Assembly: GCA_035642095.1 (NCBI GenBank)
Contig: DASQTB010000137.1
Span: 1 to 11,949 of the forward strand
Reading direction: 5' to 3'
Source: DASQTB01 sp035642095
GTDB taxonomy: Bacteria; Actinomycetota; UBA4738; CALAEC01
DNA: 11,949 nt
Below the pieces are notes generated by a model, which saw nothing but the letters and a program-made list of their open reading frames with translations, was not told the origin of the DNA and searched no databases. Positions 1 through 7,175 of the stretch are shown piece by piece; the stretch's first letter is position 1, and the number at the start of each line of letters is the position of its first letter. The position numbers and the translations under genes are program-made.

Positions 1-35
1 CAACCGGCACCCCGAGCGCTGGCCCCGGGGCGGGC

Positions 36-1106
36 TCATCCGGGCCCGGCGATCGTCCCGGCGCCCAGGACCTCCTCCCCGGCGTAGAAGGCGACCTGCT
101 GTCCGGGGGTGACCGCTCGTTGAGGGCTACGGAACCGGACCAGGGCCCGGCGGTCCGGGAGCGGCTCGACCACGGCGGCCGCATCCGGGCCTCGGTACCG
201 GATCTTGACCTCCGCCTCGACGGGGCGCTCCGGTGGGAGGCCGATCCAGCTCACCCGCTCGGCCCGAAGCTCCCGCCGGGCCAACAGCGACGAGGGGCCC
301 ACCACCACGCGGTTGTTCGGCGCATCCACGTCGACCACGTAGCTCCGCTCGGCGGTCGAGATCCCCAGCCCCCGGCGCTGGCCGATCGTGAACCGGTGGA
401 TCCCTCGATGGGCGCCCAGAACCCGGCCGGCCGGATCGACCACCTCTCCCGCGCGGACCAGCTGGGGGGCCCGCTCCTCAAGGAATCCCACCGAGTCGGC
501 CTCCGGGGCGAAGCACAGATCCTGCGAATCCGGCTTGGCGGCCACGGGAAGGCCAAGCCGCTCGGCGTGGGCCCGGGTCTCGGCCTTCGTCAGTGCCCCC
601 ACCGGAAACCGGGACCGGGCCACCTGGGCCTGGCTCAGGCCGGCCAGGACGTATGACTGGTCCTTGGCTCGGTCTCGTCCGCGGAGCAGACGCCACCCGC
701 CGTCCGCGGCGGGAACCGTCCTCACGTAGTGGCCCGTGGCGACCAAGTCCACCCCGAGGTCCTCGGCCCGGTCGAGGAACGCCCCGAACTTGATGCGCTC
801 GTTGCACCGGACGCAGGGGTTCGGCGTCCGCCCGGCGGCGTGCTCCGAGACGTACTCCCCCACGACCCGTTCGTCGAACAGCTCCGACAGGTCAACCACC
901 TCGAAGGGGATCCCCGCTCGCCGGGCCACACCCCGAGCGTCCGCCTCGGCTCCCGGCCCGCAACAGCCGTGCTCCACCCCGCCGGTGTGGACCAGCTTCA
1001 AGTGAGAGCCCATCACCTCGTAGCCCTCCTCGGCGAGGAGACAGGCGGCCACGGACGAATCCACACCCCCGCTCATCGCCACGAGCACCGAGCCCTTTTC
1101 GAGCAT
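36..1106 (-). CDS. mnmA: tRNA-specific 2-thiouridylase MnmA
   Basis: Cytoplasmic enzyme that ATP-activates U34 of tRNA-Lys, -Glu and -Gln and inserts sulfur from a persulfide relay to give 2-thiouridine. The 356-aa length is normal for the family. The PP-loop SGGVDSS is at residues 12-18. TPNPCVRCN follows, with Cys101 aligning to the catalytic Cys of E. coli MnmA (Cys102). DSQDLCFA supplies the second sulfur-relay Cys198. FTIGQRRGLGI and a C-terminal beta-barrel region (FRSPQRAVTPGQQVAFY) complete the protein. The start is ATG, seven bases after a TACCCT -10-like hexamer; a GGAGAG also lies right next to it, so leaderless or very short-leader translation is likely. It diverges from the cyclase gene across 23 bp. 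The usual sulfur-donor partner (IscS) is not seen in the window. Identity is very secure. Confidence 0.97.
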   Translation of the reverse strand: MLEKGSVLVAMSGGVDSSVAACLLAEEGYEVMGSHLKLVHTGGVEHGCCGPGAEADARGVARRAGIPFEVVDLSELFDERVVGEYVSEHAAGRTPNPCVRCNERIKFGAFLDRAEDLGVDLVATGHYVRTVPAADGGWRLLRGRDRAKDQSYVLAGLSQAQVARSRFPVGALTKAETRAHAERLGLPVAAKPDSQDLCFAPEADSVGFLEERAPQLVRAGEVVDPAGRVLGAHRGIHRFTIGQRRGLGISTAERSYVVDVDAPNNRVVVGPSSLLARRELRAERVSWIGLPPERPVEAEVKIRYRGPDAAAVVEPLPDRRALVRFRSPQRAVTPGQQVAFYAGEEVLGAGTIAGPG

Positions 1107-1113
1107 CTCTCCG

Positions 1114-1119
1114 AGGGTA
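1114..1119 (-). promoter_or_regulatory. -10 element of mnmA (TACCCT)
   Basis: Read on the minus strand, TACCCT fits the actinobacterial TAnnnT core and ends 7 nt before the mnmA ATG, so transcription would start at or beside the start codon. No convincing -35 is visible. It shares two bases with the divergent -10 element of the cyclase gene. Confidence 0.5.
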
Positions 1120-1123
1120 GCAT
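1118..1123 (+). promoter_or_regulatory. -10 element of the cyclase gene (TAGCAT)
   Basis: TAGCAT fits TAnnnT and is followed by exactly six bases and then the GTG start, the spacing expected when the first base of the start codon is +1. It overlaps the mnmA -10 on the other strand. No good -35 is visible. Confidence 0.5.
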
Positions 1124-1129
1124 CGGCCC

Positions 1130-1783
1130 GTGGGCCGGTTCGTCGACCTCAGCTTCGTGATCGAGGACGGCATGCCCGCCCTTCCGGGATTCCTCCCCGA
1201 AGCCGTCGTTGAGCCGATCCTCGACCACGAAGCGTCTCGGCCCCGGTACCGAGGGAAGGCCGAGTTCTACCTGGGGCGAGTCGACATGGCGGGCAATACC
1301 GGGACCTACGTCGACGCCCCATTCCATCGCCACCGTTCCGGGGACGACCTCTCCGAGCTCGCCCTGGAGCGCCTTGCCGGGCTGCCGGCGGTGGTGATCG
1401 ACGGCCCCGACGATCCGGGGCCGGTCGACATCCGGCCCGGAGGGGAGCTCGGCGGCCGGGCCGTCCTCATCCGCACCGGATGGGACCGTAGATGGCCGGA
1501 CGAGTCCTACTGGTTCCCCGGTCCGTTCCTGTCCGAGGGGACCGTCGACCGGCTCCTGGAGGATGAGGCGGTGCTGGTCGGGGTGGATTTCACGAACGTC
1601 GACGACACGTCGAACCCGGCCCGCCCGGCCCACACCCGCCTCCTCGGAGCCGGCATCCCCATCGTGGAACACCTCCGGGGGCTCGACGCCCTCCCCGCCT
1701 CACCTTTTCGATTCTTCGCCGTTCCCCCGAGGATCGTGCGAGGGGCGTCCTTCCCGGTGCGGGCCTTCGCCGAGGTGGACTAG
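1130..1783 (+). CDS. Cyclase-family metal-dependent hydrolase (KynB-like fold)
   Basis: A 217-aa protein of the cyclase / kynurenine-formamidase superfamily (PF04199), metal-dependent amide or ester hydrolases. The N-terminus VDLSFVIEDGMP is typical. The core motif at residues 55-66 reads GNTGTYVDAPFH. In KynB this motif is HxGTHxDAPxH, so two metal-ligand histidines are replaced by Asn56 and Tyr60, while Asp62 and His66 remain. The C-terminal signature is present: VGVDFTNVDD, PAHTRLL (His168), IVEHL (Glu180) and a FFAVPPRIV...PVRAFA ending. The GTG start follows a -10-like TAGCAT by six bases, and no strong Shine-Dalgarno site precedes it. The gene ends head-on with the ATPase gene, with overlapping stops. 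The substrate cannot be assigned, and no tryptophan-catabolism genes are nearby, so kynurenine formamidase should not be assumed. Confidence 0.85.
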   Translation: MGRFVDLSFVIEDGMPALPGFLPEAVVEPILDHEASRPRYRGKAEFYLGRVDMAGNTGTYVDAPFHRHRSGDDLSELALERLAGLPAVVIDGPDDPGPVDIRPGGELGGRAVLIRTGWDRRWPDESYWFPGPFLSEGTVDRLLEDEAVLVGVDFTNVDDTSNPARPAHTRLLGAGIPIVEHLRGLDALPASPFRFFAVPPRIVRGASFPVRAFAEVD

Positions 1784-4700
1784 CGCCACCGAGCGGCCCG
1801 GTCCGCCGTGGCCATGGCCACCATGCGCCGGGCCAGGAAGGTGCGTCGGACATCCTGGTCGGCGATGCCCGAGGCGATGTCGTCCACGATCCGCGCGGCC
1901 CCCGCCCGGCGCTCGGCGGCCTCGTCGGTCTCTCCCACGGCGTGCAGCGCGTCCGCCAGCACGGCCAGGGCTCGCCACAGAACACGCCGCTTCCCCAGCC
2001 GCTCGGCCTGAGCCACGGCTCCGCGGGCGTCTTCGGCCGCGCGCACGGGATCATCGCCCAGCAGGGCCGCCAGGGCCCGGCCGTAGAGTCCCCACGCCGT
2101 GAACGGCGGACTGGATCCCCGGGACAAGTCGTGGAGCCGCTCCGCGGCGGCGGCCAGGACGTCGCGTTCGTCGACCCGGTCCTCCAGCGCGGTGATCTCG
2201 AGCCGGGCGCTCCACAGGGCGTCCTGCAGGTTCCCCTCGGCCAGGGCACGGCCCTCCGCGAACCGAGCCGTGGCCGTCTCACGGTCATCCTTCTCCAGCG
2301 CCAGCCAGCCCTCCAGAGTGAGGAGCCGAGGTCTCCCCGACGGCATGGAGATCCGCTCGGATAGGGCGGTGACCCGGTCGAGCTCTTCCCGGATTCGGTC
2401 GAAGGCGTGGATCTCGCCGAGGACCTCCATCCTGCAGCAGCGGGCCAGCAGCTCGATCCGGGGGTCGCTCAGCGTCTCGCTCCGCTCCACGGCTCCATCG
2501 GCGTCGGCGACCGCTCCGGCAACCCTCCCCGTGGCCAACCGCACCAGCGACCGGCCCCCCAGGGCGGTGATCTCCGACGGGCGATCCCCGATCTCGGTCG
2601 CGTCGCGGGCCGCGCGGTCCAACGCGTGCTCGGCCTCGGGGTAGCGACCGAGGATCCACGACAGCCACCCCACCTGCTGCTCGTTGTGCGTGAACGGGCT
2701 CCGCTGGCCGACCGTCCCGAACAGATCGCGGGCCCGGAGGGTGTGGCCGAGGGCTTCGTCGAACGGTCCGGTGAAGAACTTCGTATCGGCCATCCCGTGA
2801 TGGTTGACGGCTTCTCCTTCCAGGTCTCCCCGCGACTGAGCGGCCCGGAGTCCTTCCTGGAAGTGCTCCAGCGCCTCCGACCACTCGGCGGCGTCGTGAC
2901 GGAGCAGGCCGGCCGTGTGATGGATGCGGGGGAGGAGGTCGTTCGCCCGCGCCTCCGGGACCCGGCTCAGCGCCTCCGAGGCGGCCTCGAGCCCCTCTGG
3001 CAAGCGGCCCTGGAGCCGGAGCAAGCCGGCCAGCGCCGCCCGAGCGCGGATCCCGACATTGCTTCCATCCCCCTCCTCCCCCTCGGCCTCCCCGGCCTTG
3101 GCCATGCCCCGCCGGTAATCGGATTCGGCCTCGGGGAGGGTGCCCAGCTGTTCGCGGGCCCGGCCTCGGGCCAGGGCGACCTCCGCCTGGACCCCACCGG
3201 CGTCACCTTCGGGAAGCGCTTCCGCAGCCTCCATGGCCCGGTCATAACGCGCCGCTGCCTCCTCGGCGCGGAACAGCCGGAGGCGGCGATGGCCGGCCAG
3301 CAACCGGTATCGGGCCGTGCCCACCGCATCGCCGGCCTCCTCGGCGTGATGGGCCAGGACCTCCGCGAATTCCTCGTCCCGACCTCGGATCACCTCCTCC
3401 AGCCTGTCCAGCGCCCTGCGGTGGGTTTCGCGCCGGCGGGGCCGGGAGATGTCCTCGTACGCGGTTTCCCGCGTGAGGGGGTGCTCGAACTCGAACTCCC
3501 GGTGGCCCTCGATGGAGGACGGCTGGCGTTCCCGGATCAGGCCCGTGGCCACGAGCTCGTCCAGCGCGACCGAGGCGGGTGGGGAGCCGGGTCGATCCAC
3601 GACAGCCTCCCAGAACGTCCTCCCGGCCACGGAGGCGTACTGGAGGACGCGCTGCTGCTCCTTCGGCAGGCGCTCCAGGCGGGCGGCGATCGTTCCCTGA
3701 ACGGTCTCCGGAAGGGTGGAGGGAAGCCCGGCCGGACAGGACCAGCCGCCCTCGGACCGGACCAGGACCCCGTCATCGATCAGCATCCGGAGCAGCTCCT
3801 CCAGGAAGAAGGGCGTTCCGCCGGCCCGCTCCAGGACCGATCGGAGCTCCCCGTCGGGAACCTCCGCCCCGCCCAGGAGATGGACCAGCACCCGCCGGGC
3901 TCCGTCCTGGTCGAGGGGCTCCATCGCAACGGTGGTGGTGTACTCGCCGTCCGGTCCCCACTCCGGACAGCGCTGGGCGAGCTCGGTTCGGGAGGTACAC
4001 AGGAACAGGACCGGGGCCGTCATCGTCCCGGTCAGCCGTTCGATGAGATCGAGGAGCCCCGGATCCGCCCACTGCAGGTCCTCGATCACGGCCACCGCTG
4101 GCCCGTTCCGGGCCAGCGACCCCAGGTACTGACGCCACGCCCGGAGGATCATCTCCCGGGCCACGTCGGGAGCCGTCCCGGCCAGCGGATCCGGCTCGAC
4201 ATCGACGCCCACGGATGACAGCAGGATGCGGATGACCCCCGATGCTTCGTCGGGCGAGCCGAATCGCTCGGTGAGCCTGCTTACGGCCGTCCGAAGGATC
4301 CCCTCCGGCGGGTCGCCGTCGCCGATGCCGGTGTCGGCCTTGAGGATCTGAGCCAGCGGCCAGAACGTCAGTCCCTCGCCGAACGCCGCGCAGGCACCGC
4401 GGACCACGGTCACCTCCGGCCCGAGCTGGGCCACGAACTCCTCGGCGAGCCTCCTCTTGCCGATGCCGGGCGCCCCCACCAGGGTGACCAGTCCGGCGAT
4501 CGCCTCCCGGCGGGTCCGGTCGAACGCGGACCGAACGAGGCCGAGCTCGCCGTCGCGGCCGATCATCGGCGCGCGCTCGAGCCGCGCCGGGGGCTCCACG
4601 ATCTCTTCCTCCTCCGGAGCCGGGGCGGGATCGGCCACCGGGACCGCTTCCTCCTCGGGTTCGGGGATCGAACGTTGGGTCGGCAGGGCCTCCCCCTCCA

Positions 4701-4908
4701 CCGAGGGCGGCTCCGCCAGGAGATCGGCCCCGCAGCTCCCGCAGAAAGAGAAGTCGACCGGGGAGGGCTCTCCACAGGAGGGGCAGGACCGTTCCATCGG
4801 CCGGCCGCAGTAGCCGCAGAACCGGAAGCCGCCGGGACCCGCCCGGCCGCAGCCCGGGCACACGATCGCGCCCGCGTTCTCCCCCGCGGCGGCCGGATCC
4901 TCGTCCAT
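1780..4908 (-). CDS. Double zinc ribbon, AAA/STAND-type ATPase and TPR-repeat protein
   Basis: A 1042-aa multidomain protein. Residues 17-59 form two zinc ribbons (Cys 17/20/31/34 and 42/45/56/59). A Pro/Glu-rich acidic linker runs to about 110. An AAA_16-type ATPase follows, opening with MIGRDGEL (115-122), with Walker A GAPGIGKR (145-152) and Walker B VAVIEDLQWAD (272-282). From about residue 480 to the end it is Ala/Leu/Glu-rich helical repeat, read as TPRs. The layout matches the ATPase-TPR part of actinobacterial adenylate-cyclase-like and LuxR/MalT-like regulators, but there is neither a cyclase catalytic domain nor a C-terminal HTH. Walker A has Arg152 where Ser/Thr normally binds Mg, so ATPase activity is uncertain. 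The ATG is preceded by GGGAG with a tight 2-nt spacing, embedded in an inverted repeat. The gene lies 34 bp after etfA and is probably co-transcribed. It is likely a signalling or scaffolding protein; its partners are unknown. Confidence 0.85.
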   Translation of the reverse strand: MDEDPAAAGENAGAIVCPGCGRAGPGGFRFCGYCGRPMERSCPSCGEPSPVDFSFCGSCGADLLAEPPSVEGEALPTQRSIPEPEEEAVPVADPAPAPEEEEIVEPPARLERAPMIGRDGELGLVRSAFDRTRREAIAGLVTLVGAPGIGKRRLAEEFVAQLGPEVTVVRGACAAFGEGLTFWPLAQILKADTGIGDGDPPEGILRTAVSRLTERFGSPDEASGVIRILLSSVGVDVEPDPLAGTAPDVAREMILRAWRQYLGSLARNGPAVAVIEDLQWADPGLLDLIERLTGTMTAPVLFLCTSRTELAQRCPEWGPDGEYTTTVAMEPLDQDGARRVLVHLLGGAEVPDGELRSVLERAGGTPFFLEELLRMLIDDGVLVRSEGGWSCPAGLPSTLPETVQGTIAARLERLPKEQQRVLQYASVAGRTFWEAVVDRPGSPPASVALDELVATGLIRERQPSSIEGHREFEFEHPLTRETAYEDISRPRRRETHRRALDRLEEVIRGRDEEFAEVLAHHAEEAGDAVGTARYRLLAGHRRLRLFRAEEAAARYDRAMEAAEALPEGDAGGVQAEVALARGRAREQLGTLPEAESDYRRGMAKAGEAEGEEGDGSNVGIRARAALAGLLRLQGRLPEGLEAASEALSRVPEARANDLLPRIHHTAGLLRHDAAEWSEALEHFQEGLRAAQSRGDLEGEAVNHHGMADTKFFTGPFDEALGHTLRARDLFGTVGQRSPFTHNEQQVGWLSWILGRYPEAEHALDRAARDATEIGDRPSEITALGGRSLVRLATGRVAGAVADADGAVERSETLSDPRIELLARCCRMEVLGEIHAFDRIREELDRVTALSERISMPSGRPRLLTLEGWLALEKDDRETATARFAEGRALAEGNLQDALWSARLEITALEDRVDERDVLAAAAERLHDLSRGSSPPFTAWGLYGRALAALLGDDPVRAAEDARGAVAQAERLGKRRVLWRALAVLADALHAVGETDEAAERRAGAARIVDDIASGIADQDVRRTFLARRMVAMATADRAARWR

Positions 4909-4910
4909 GG

Positions 4911-4932
4911 CTCCCGATAGGGCTATCGGGAG
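4911..4932. repeat. Perfect 10-bp inverted repeat between etfA and the ATPase gene
   Basis: CTCCCGATAG (4911-4920) and its exact reverse complement CTATCGGGAG (4923-4932) flank a 2-bp centre. As RNA on the minus strand it can form a stem of about 8 bp with a 6-nt loop. The 3' arm contains GGGAG, the only Shine-Dalgarno-like sequence for the downstream ATPase ORF, whose ATG is 2 nt further on. It has no T-tract, so it is not a classical terminator. It may be an RNA hairpin that limits ATPase translation, an attenuator after etfA, or a DNA operator. Confidence 0.7.
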
Positions 4933-4942
4933 AGGACGCGGT

Positions 4943-5896
4943 TCAACTTGAGCGGAGCTTCTCCGTGACGGCGGGGAGCACCTTCAGCGCATCGCCCACC
5001 ACGCCCAGGTCGGCGATCCGGAAGATCGGGGCGTCGGGGTCCTTGTTCAGGGCGATGATCCGCTTCGACTCCTTCATCCCCACCAGGTGCTGGGTGGCCC
5101 CACTGATCCCCACGGCGATGTACACCTCGGGCTTGACGGTGATCCCGGTCTGCCCGATCTGCATCGAGTAGGGGACCCAGCCGGCGTCGACCACGGCTCG
5201 GGTGGCTCCCACCGCGGCCTTGCCCAGCGCCTTGGCCAGCTCCTGGAGCAGCTCGAAGTTCTTCGGATCCTGGAGGCCGCGCCCTCCCGAGATGATGACG
5301 GAGGCGTCCTCGAGCTTCGGCCCGGACGCTTCCTCCTCGTGTCGCTCCACCACCCTGGCCCTCTTCGCCTCATCGGGCATGTCGGTCGGCACGTCCACCA
5401 CATCGGCGGTACCGCCGGACGGCTCCGCGGCGAACGCCTTGGGGCGGATCAGGACCAGCTTGGGATCCGGACCGGCCAGCTCGACGTCGACGACCTTGGT
5501 GCCACCGAAGATCTGGGTCTGGGCTCGATCCGGGGCCAGGACATCGCTGGCGTTGCTCATCAGCGTCGAGGCCGTCCTGGCCTGGAGCCGGCCGGCCACG
5601 TCGCGGGAGTCGTACGACGACGCGAACAGGATCAGGTTCGGCCGGTGCTCATCGACCAGCCGGTGGAGGACCTCGACCCGGGGCTGGGCCAGGTGGTCGT
5701 CGAAGACCGGATCGTCGCCCGCGTACACGGTGGCCGCCCCGTGCTCCCCCAGCGCCGGGGCGGCTTCCTTGGCACCGGGGCCCAGGACGACGGCCGCGAC
5801 CTCGCCGCCCAGGTCGCGAGCCTTCGTCAGCAGCTCCAGGGCGGACGCGTTCGGTTGTCCGCCGGCCTGCTCCGCGTACACCCAGATGCCGGCCAC
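4943..5896 (-). CDS. etfA: Electron transfer flavoprotein, alpha subunit
   Basis: FAD-carrying subunit of the soluble ETF heterodimer, which takes electrons from acyl-CoA and other flavin dehydrogenases and passes them to ETF:quinone oxidoreductase. At 317 aa it has normal length. The N-terminal domain starts GIWVYAE. The C-terminal FAD domain has all the usual signatures: SGGRG (203-207), RAVVDAGW (233-240), QIGQTG (246-251), GISGATQH (263-270), NKDPDAPIF (284-292) and DLGVVGD (296-302). The GTG start directly follows the etfB TGA with no gap, with AAGGTGG five bases upstream of that TGAGTG junction's GTG, so translation is probably coupled to etfB. No cognate dehydrogenase or ETF-QO gene is in the window. 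The assignment is very secure. Confidence 0.97.
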   Translation of the reverse strand: MAGIWVYAEQAGGQPNASALELLTKARDLGGEVAAVVLGPGAKEAAPALGEHGAATVYAGDDPVFDDHLAQPRVEVLHRLVDEHRPNLILFASSYDSRDVAGRLQARTASTLMSNASDVLAPDRAQTQIFGGTKVVDVELAGPDPKLVLIRPKAFAAEPSGGTADVVDVPTDMPDEAKRARVVERHEEEASGPKLEDASVIISGGRGLQDPKNFELLQELAKALGKAAVGATRAVVDAGWVPYSMQIGQTGITVKPEVYIAVGISGATQHLVGMKESKRIIALNKDPDAPIFRIADLGVVGDALKVLPAVTEKLRSS

Positions 5897-6664
5897 TCAG
5901 ACCACCTTCGCTTCCTTGAGGAACTGCACGATCCGATCCGCCGCCGACCCGTCGTCCTCGATCACCTCGCCGGCCTGGCGCTCGGGGGCGTCGACGACCT
6001 TGGTCACCGACTGCGTGGCGGCGACGTTCTCGGCGGTGAGGCCGAGATCCTGGAGCGATGGCTGGTCGACCGGCTTCTGCTTGGCCTGCATGATCCCCTT
6101 GAGCGTCGGGTACCTTGGGGTGGTGGCTCCCGCGGTGACGGTGACCAGCGCGGGGAGGGGCGCCTCGACGACCTCGTATCCGGTCTCGATCTGGCGCTCG
6201 ATGCGGATGGCACCGTCCTTGAGCTCGACCTTCCGGGCGAAGGTGAGGGCCGGGACGCCCAGGAACTCGGCCAGGGTCTGGGGGAGGGTCCCCGTGTACC
6301 CGTCGGTGGACTCGACGGCGGCGAAGACCAGATCGAACTCCTGGAGCTGGATCGCCGAGGCCAGGACCTGAGCGGTGGCCAGTGTGTCGGAGCCCCGAAG
6401 AGCGTCGTCGGTGATCAACGCTCCCTTGTGAACCCCGATCGACAGCGCCTTGCGCACGGCCTCCATGGCCGGCGCCGGGCCCATCGAGACCACCGTGACT
6501 TCGCCCCCGGCCTGCTCGACGGTCTCCAGGGCGGCCTCGATGGCCGGCTCGTCGCCCGGGTCGAGGCTGCCTTCGACGCCTTCTCGGACCAAGAGGTGGT
6601 CCTCTCCGAGCTGCGGCGTCCCGGTGGGGTTGGGGACGTACTTGGCCAGCACGACGACGTTCAC
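5897..6664 (-). CDS. etfB: Electron transfer flavoprotein, beta subunit
   Basis: AMP-binding partner of EtfA. With the GTG start chosen here it is 255 aa, normal for the family, and begins MNVVVLAKYVPNP. An AAGGGA Shine-Dalgarno lies six bases before this GTG. The open frame extends a further 165 codons upstream, but that part is Ser/Arg-rich, antisense to the divergent gene and unrelated to ETF. Recognisable features are the adenine-nucleotide-binding segment GSDTLATAQVLASAI followed by DLVFAAVESTDGYTG, and the family signature IERQIETGYEVVEAPLPALVTV, given here in part, with PRYPTLKGIMQAKQKP after it. It is the first gene of an etfB-etfA unit, the common bacterial order, with the ATPase gene likely downstream in the same transcript. 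Its promoter must lie in the 91-bp divergent gap, but I could not fix one. Confidence 0.96.
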   Translation of the reverse strand: MNVVVLAKYVPNPTGTPQLGEDHLLVREGVEGSLDPGDEPAIEAALETVEQAGGEVTVVSMGPAPAMEAVRKALSIGVHKGALITDDALRGSDTLATAQVLASAIQLQEFDLVFAAVESTDGYTGTLPQTLAEFLGVPALTFARKVELKDGAIRIERQIETGYEVVEAPLPALVTVTAGATTPRYPTLKGIMQAKQKPVDQPSLQDLGLTAENVAATQSVTKVVDAPERQAGEVIEDDGSAADRIVQFLKEAKVV

Positions 6665-6755
6665 GGTCGGTCCCTTCTGGTTCGGATGGCGCCTATGTTC
6701 TACCCGATCGGCCCGCCGTCCTGCGCCACCTCTCGGCCTCCGGGAGAATGGCTCG
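6665..6755. other. Divergent intergenic region, etfB / 136-aa gene
   Basis: A 91-bp gap that should hold promoters for both directions. On the plus strand GAGAAT lies six bases before the ATG at 6756 and keeps two of the three conserved -10 bases. On the minus strand a TAGAAC-like -10 occurs about 30 bases before the etfB start. Neither has a good -35, so no promoter is called. Confidence 0.35.
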
Positions 6756-7166
6756 ATGATTCGAGGCATCCTCCTCATCGCGGTCGGTGCGGCCGCCGCC
6801 GTGGCGGTCGACCGGCTGATCCTCACGCCTTCCCCCGATCCGGCGGGCGGTCCGGTGGTCGCCCGGAGCGACGCCGCCCCGGGGAGCCCGCCGCTGGTGT
6901 GGCTGGACGGGACGCTCGAAGAGATCGAGACGCGGTCCGTGGCGGTCCGGGAGGGGGAGGACGGCCCGGTGGTCGAGCTGGATCGGGCCGCCGCCGGGGC
7001 GACCCGGTTCTTCCGGCTTGACGATGAGGAGTGGAGCTCCGTACCCGAGGAAGACATCGGCGCGGAGGCGACCGGCCAGCGGGCCTGCGTCGAGGCGCTC
7101 CTGGACGGACGGACGCTCCTGGCCCTCCGCGTATTCGTGGGGGCGGGCTGCGGTCCCACGGGCTAG
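6756..7166 (+). CDS. Membrane-anchored hypothetical protein, 136 aa
   Basis: I do not recognise a named family. From the ATG at 6756 the protein is 136 aa. Residues 3-19 (RGILLIAVGAAAAVAVD region) form one hydrophobic N-terminal helix, a signal anchor or uncleaved signal sequence; no lipobox Cys is present. A Pro/Ala-rich linker follows. The rest is beta-rich (LDGTLEEIETRSVAV..., GPVVELD), ending GQRACVEALLDG...LALRVFVGAGCGP. The alternating hydrophobic pattern suggests a small extracytoplasmic beta-barrel such as an OB-like fold, which is inference. Cys111 and Cys132 could form a disulfide. The start is favoured because GGGAG sits nine bases upstream and the hydrophobic segment follows at once; the longer frame upstream is antisense to etfB. 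The 75-aa gene follows ten bases after its stop. Confidence 0.72.
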   Translation: MIRGILLIAVGAAAAVAVDRLILTPSPDPAGGPVVARSDAAPGSPPLVWLDGTLEEIETRSVAVREGEDGPVVELDRAAAGATRFFRLDDEEWSSVPEEDIGAEATGQRACVEALLDGRTLLALRVFVGAGCGPTG

Positions 7167-7169
7167 GAT
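7164..7169 (+). promoter_or_regulatory. -10 element / SD-like site of the 75-aa gene (TAGGAT)
   Basis: TAGGAT includes the TAG stop of the upstream 136-aa gene and lies exactly six bases before the GTG at 7176, fitting a leaderless promoter. The embedded AGGA could instead act as a weak ribosome binding site for coupled translation. The sequence alone cannot separate the two roles. Confidence 0.4.
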
Positions 7170-7175
7170 CCCGGG

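Noticed and set aside
22..31. GCCCCGGGGC palindrome downstream of mnmA as a terminator
   Set aside because: No loop and no T-tract, too short, and such GC palindromes are frequent at this composition.
2407..4218. 603-codon open frame on the plus strand
   Set aside because: Entirely antisense to the ATPase-TPR gene. Long antisense frames are expected in high-GC coding DNA. The protein is Gly/Pro/Arg/Gln-rich without domains.
5087..7021. 644-codon open frame on the plus strand
   Set aside because: Antisense to etfA and etfB, both certain genes, and it then runs into the 136-aa gene in another frame. Composition is typical of a GC shadow.
6665..7159. 165-codon N-terminal extension of etfB
   Set aside because: Ser/Arg/Pro-rich, antisense to the 136-aa gene, and far beyond normal EtfB length. 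A GTG with a good AAGGGA site sits at the family start.
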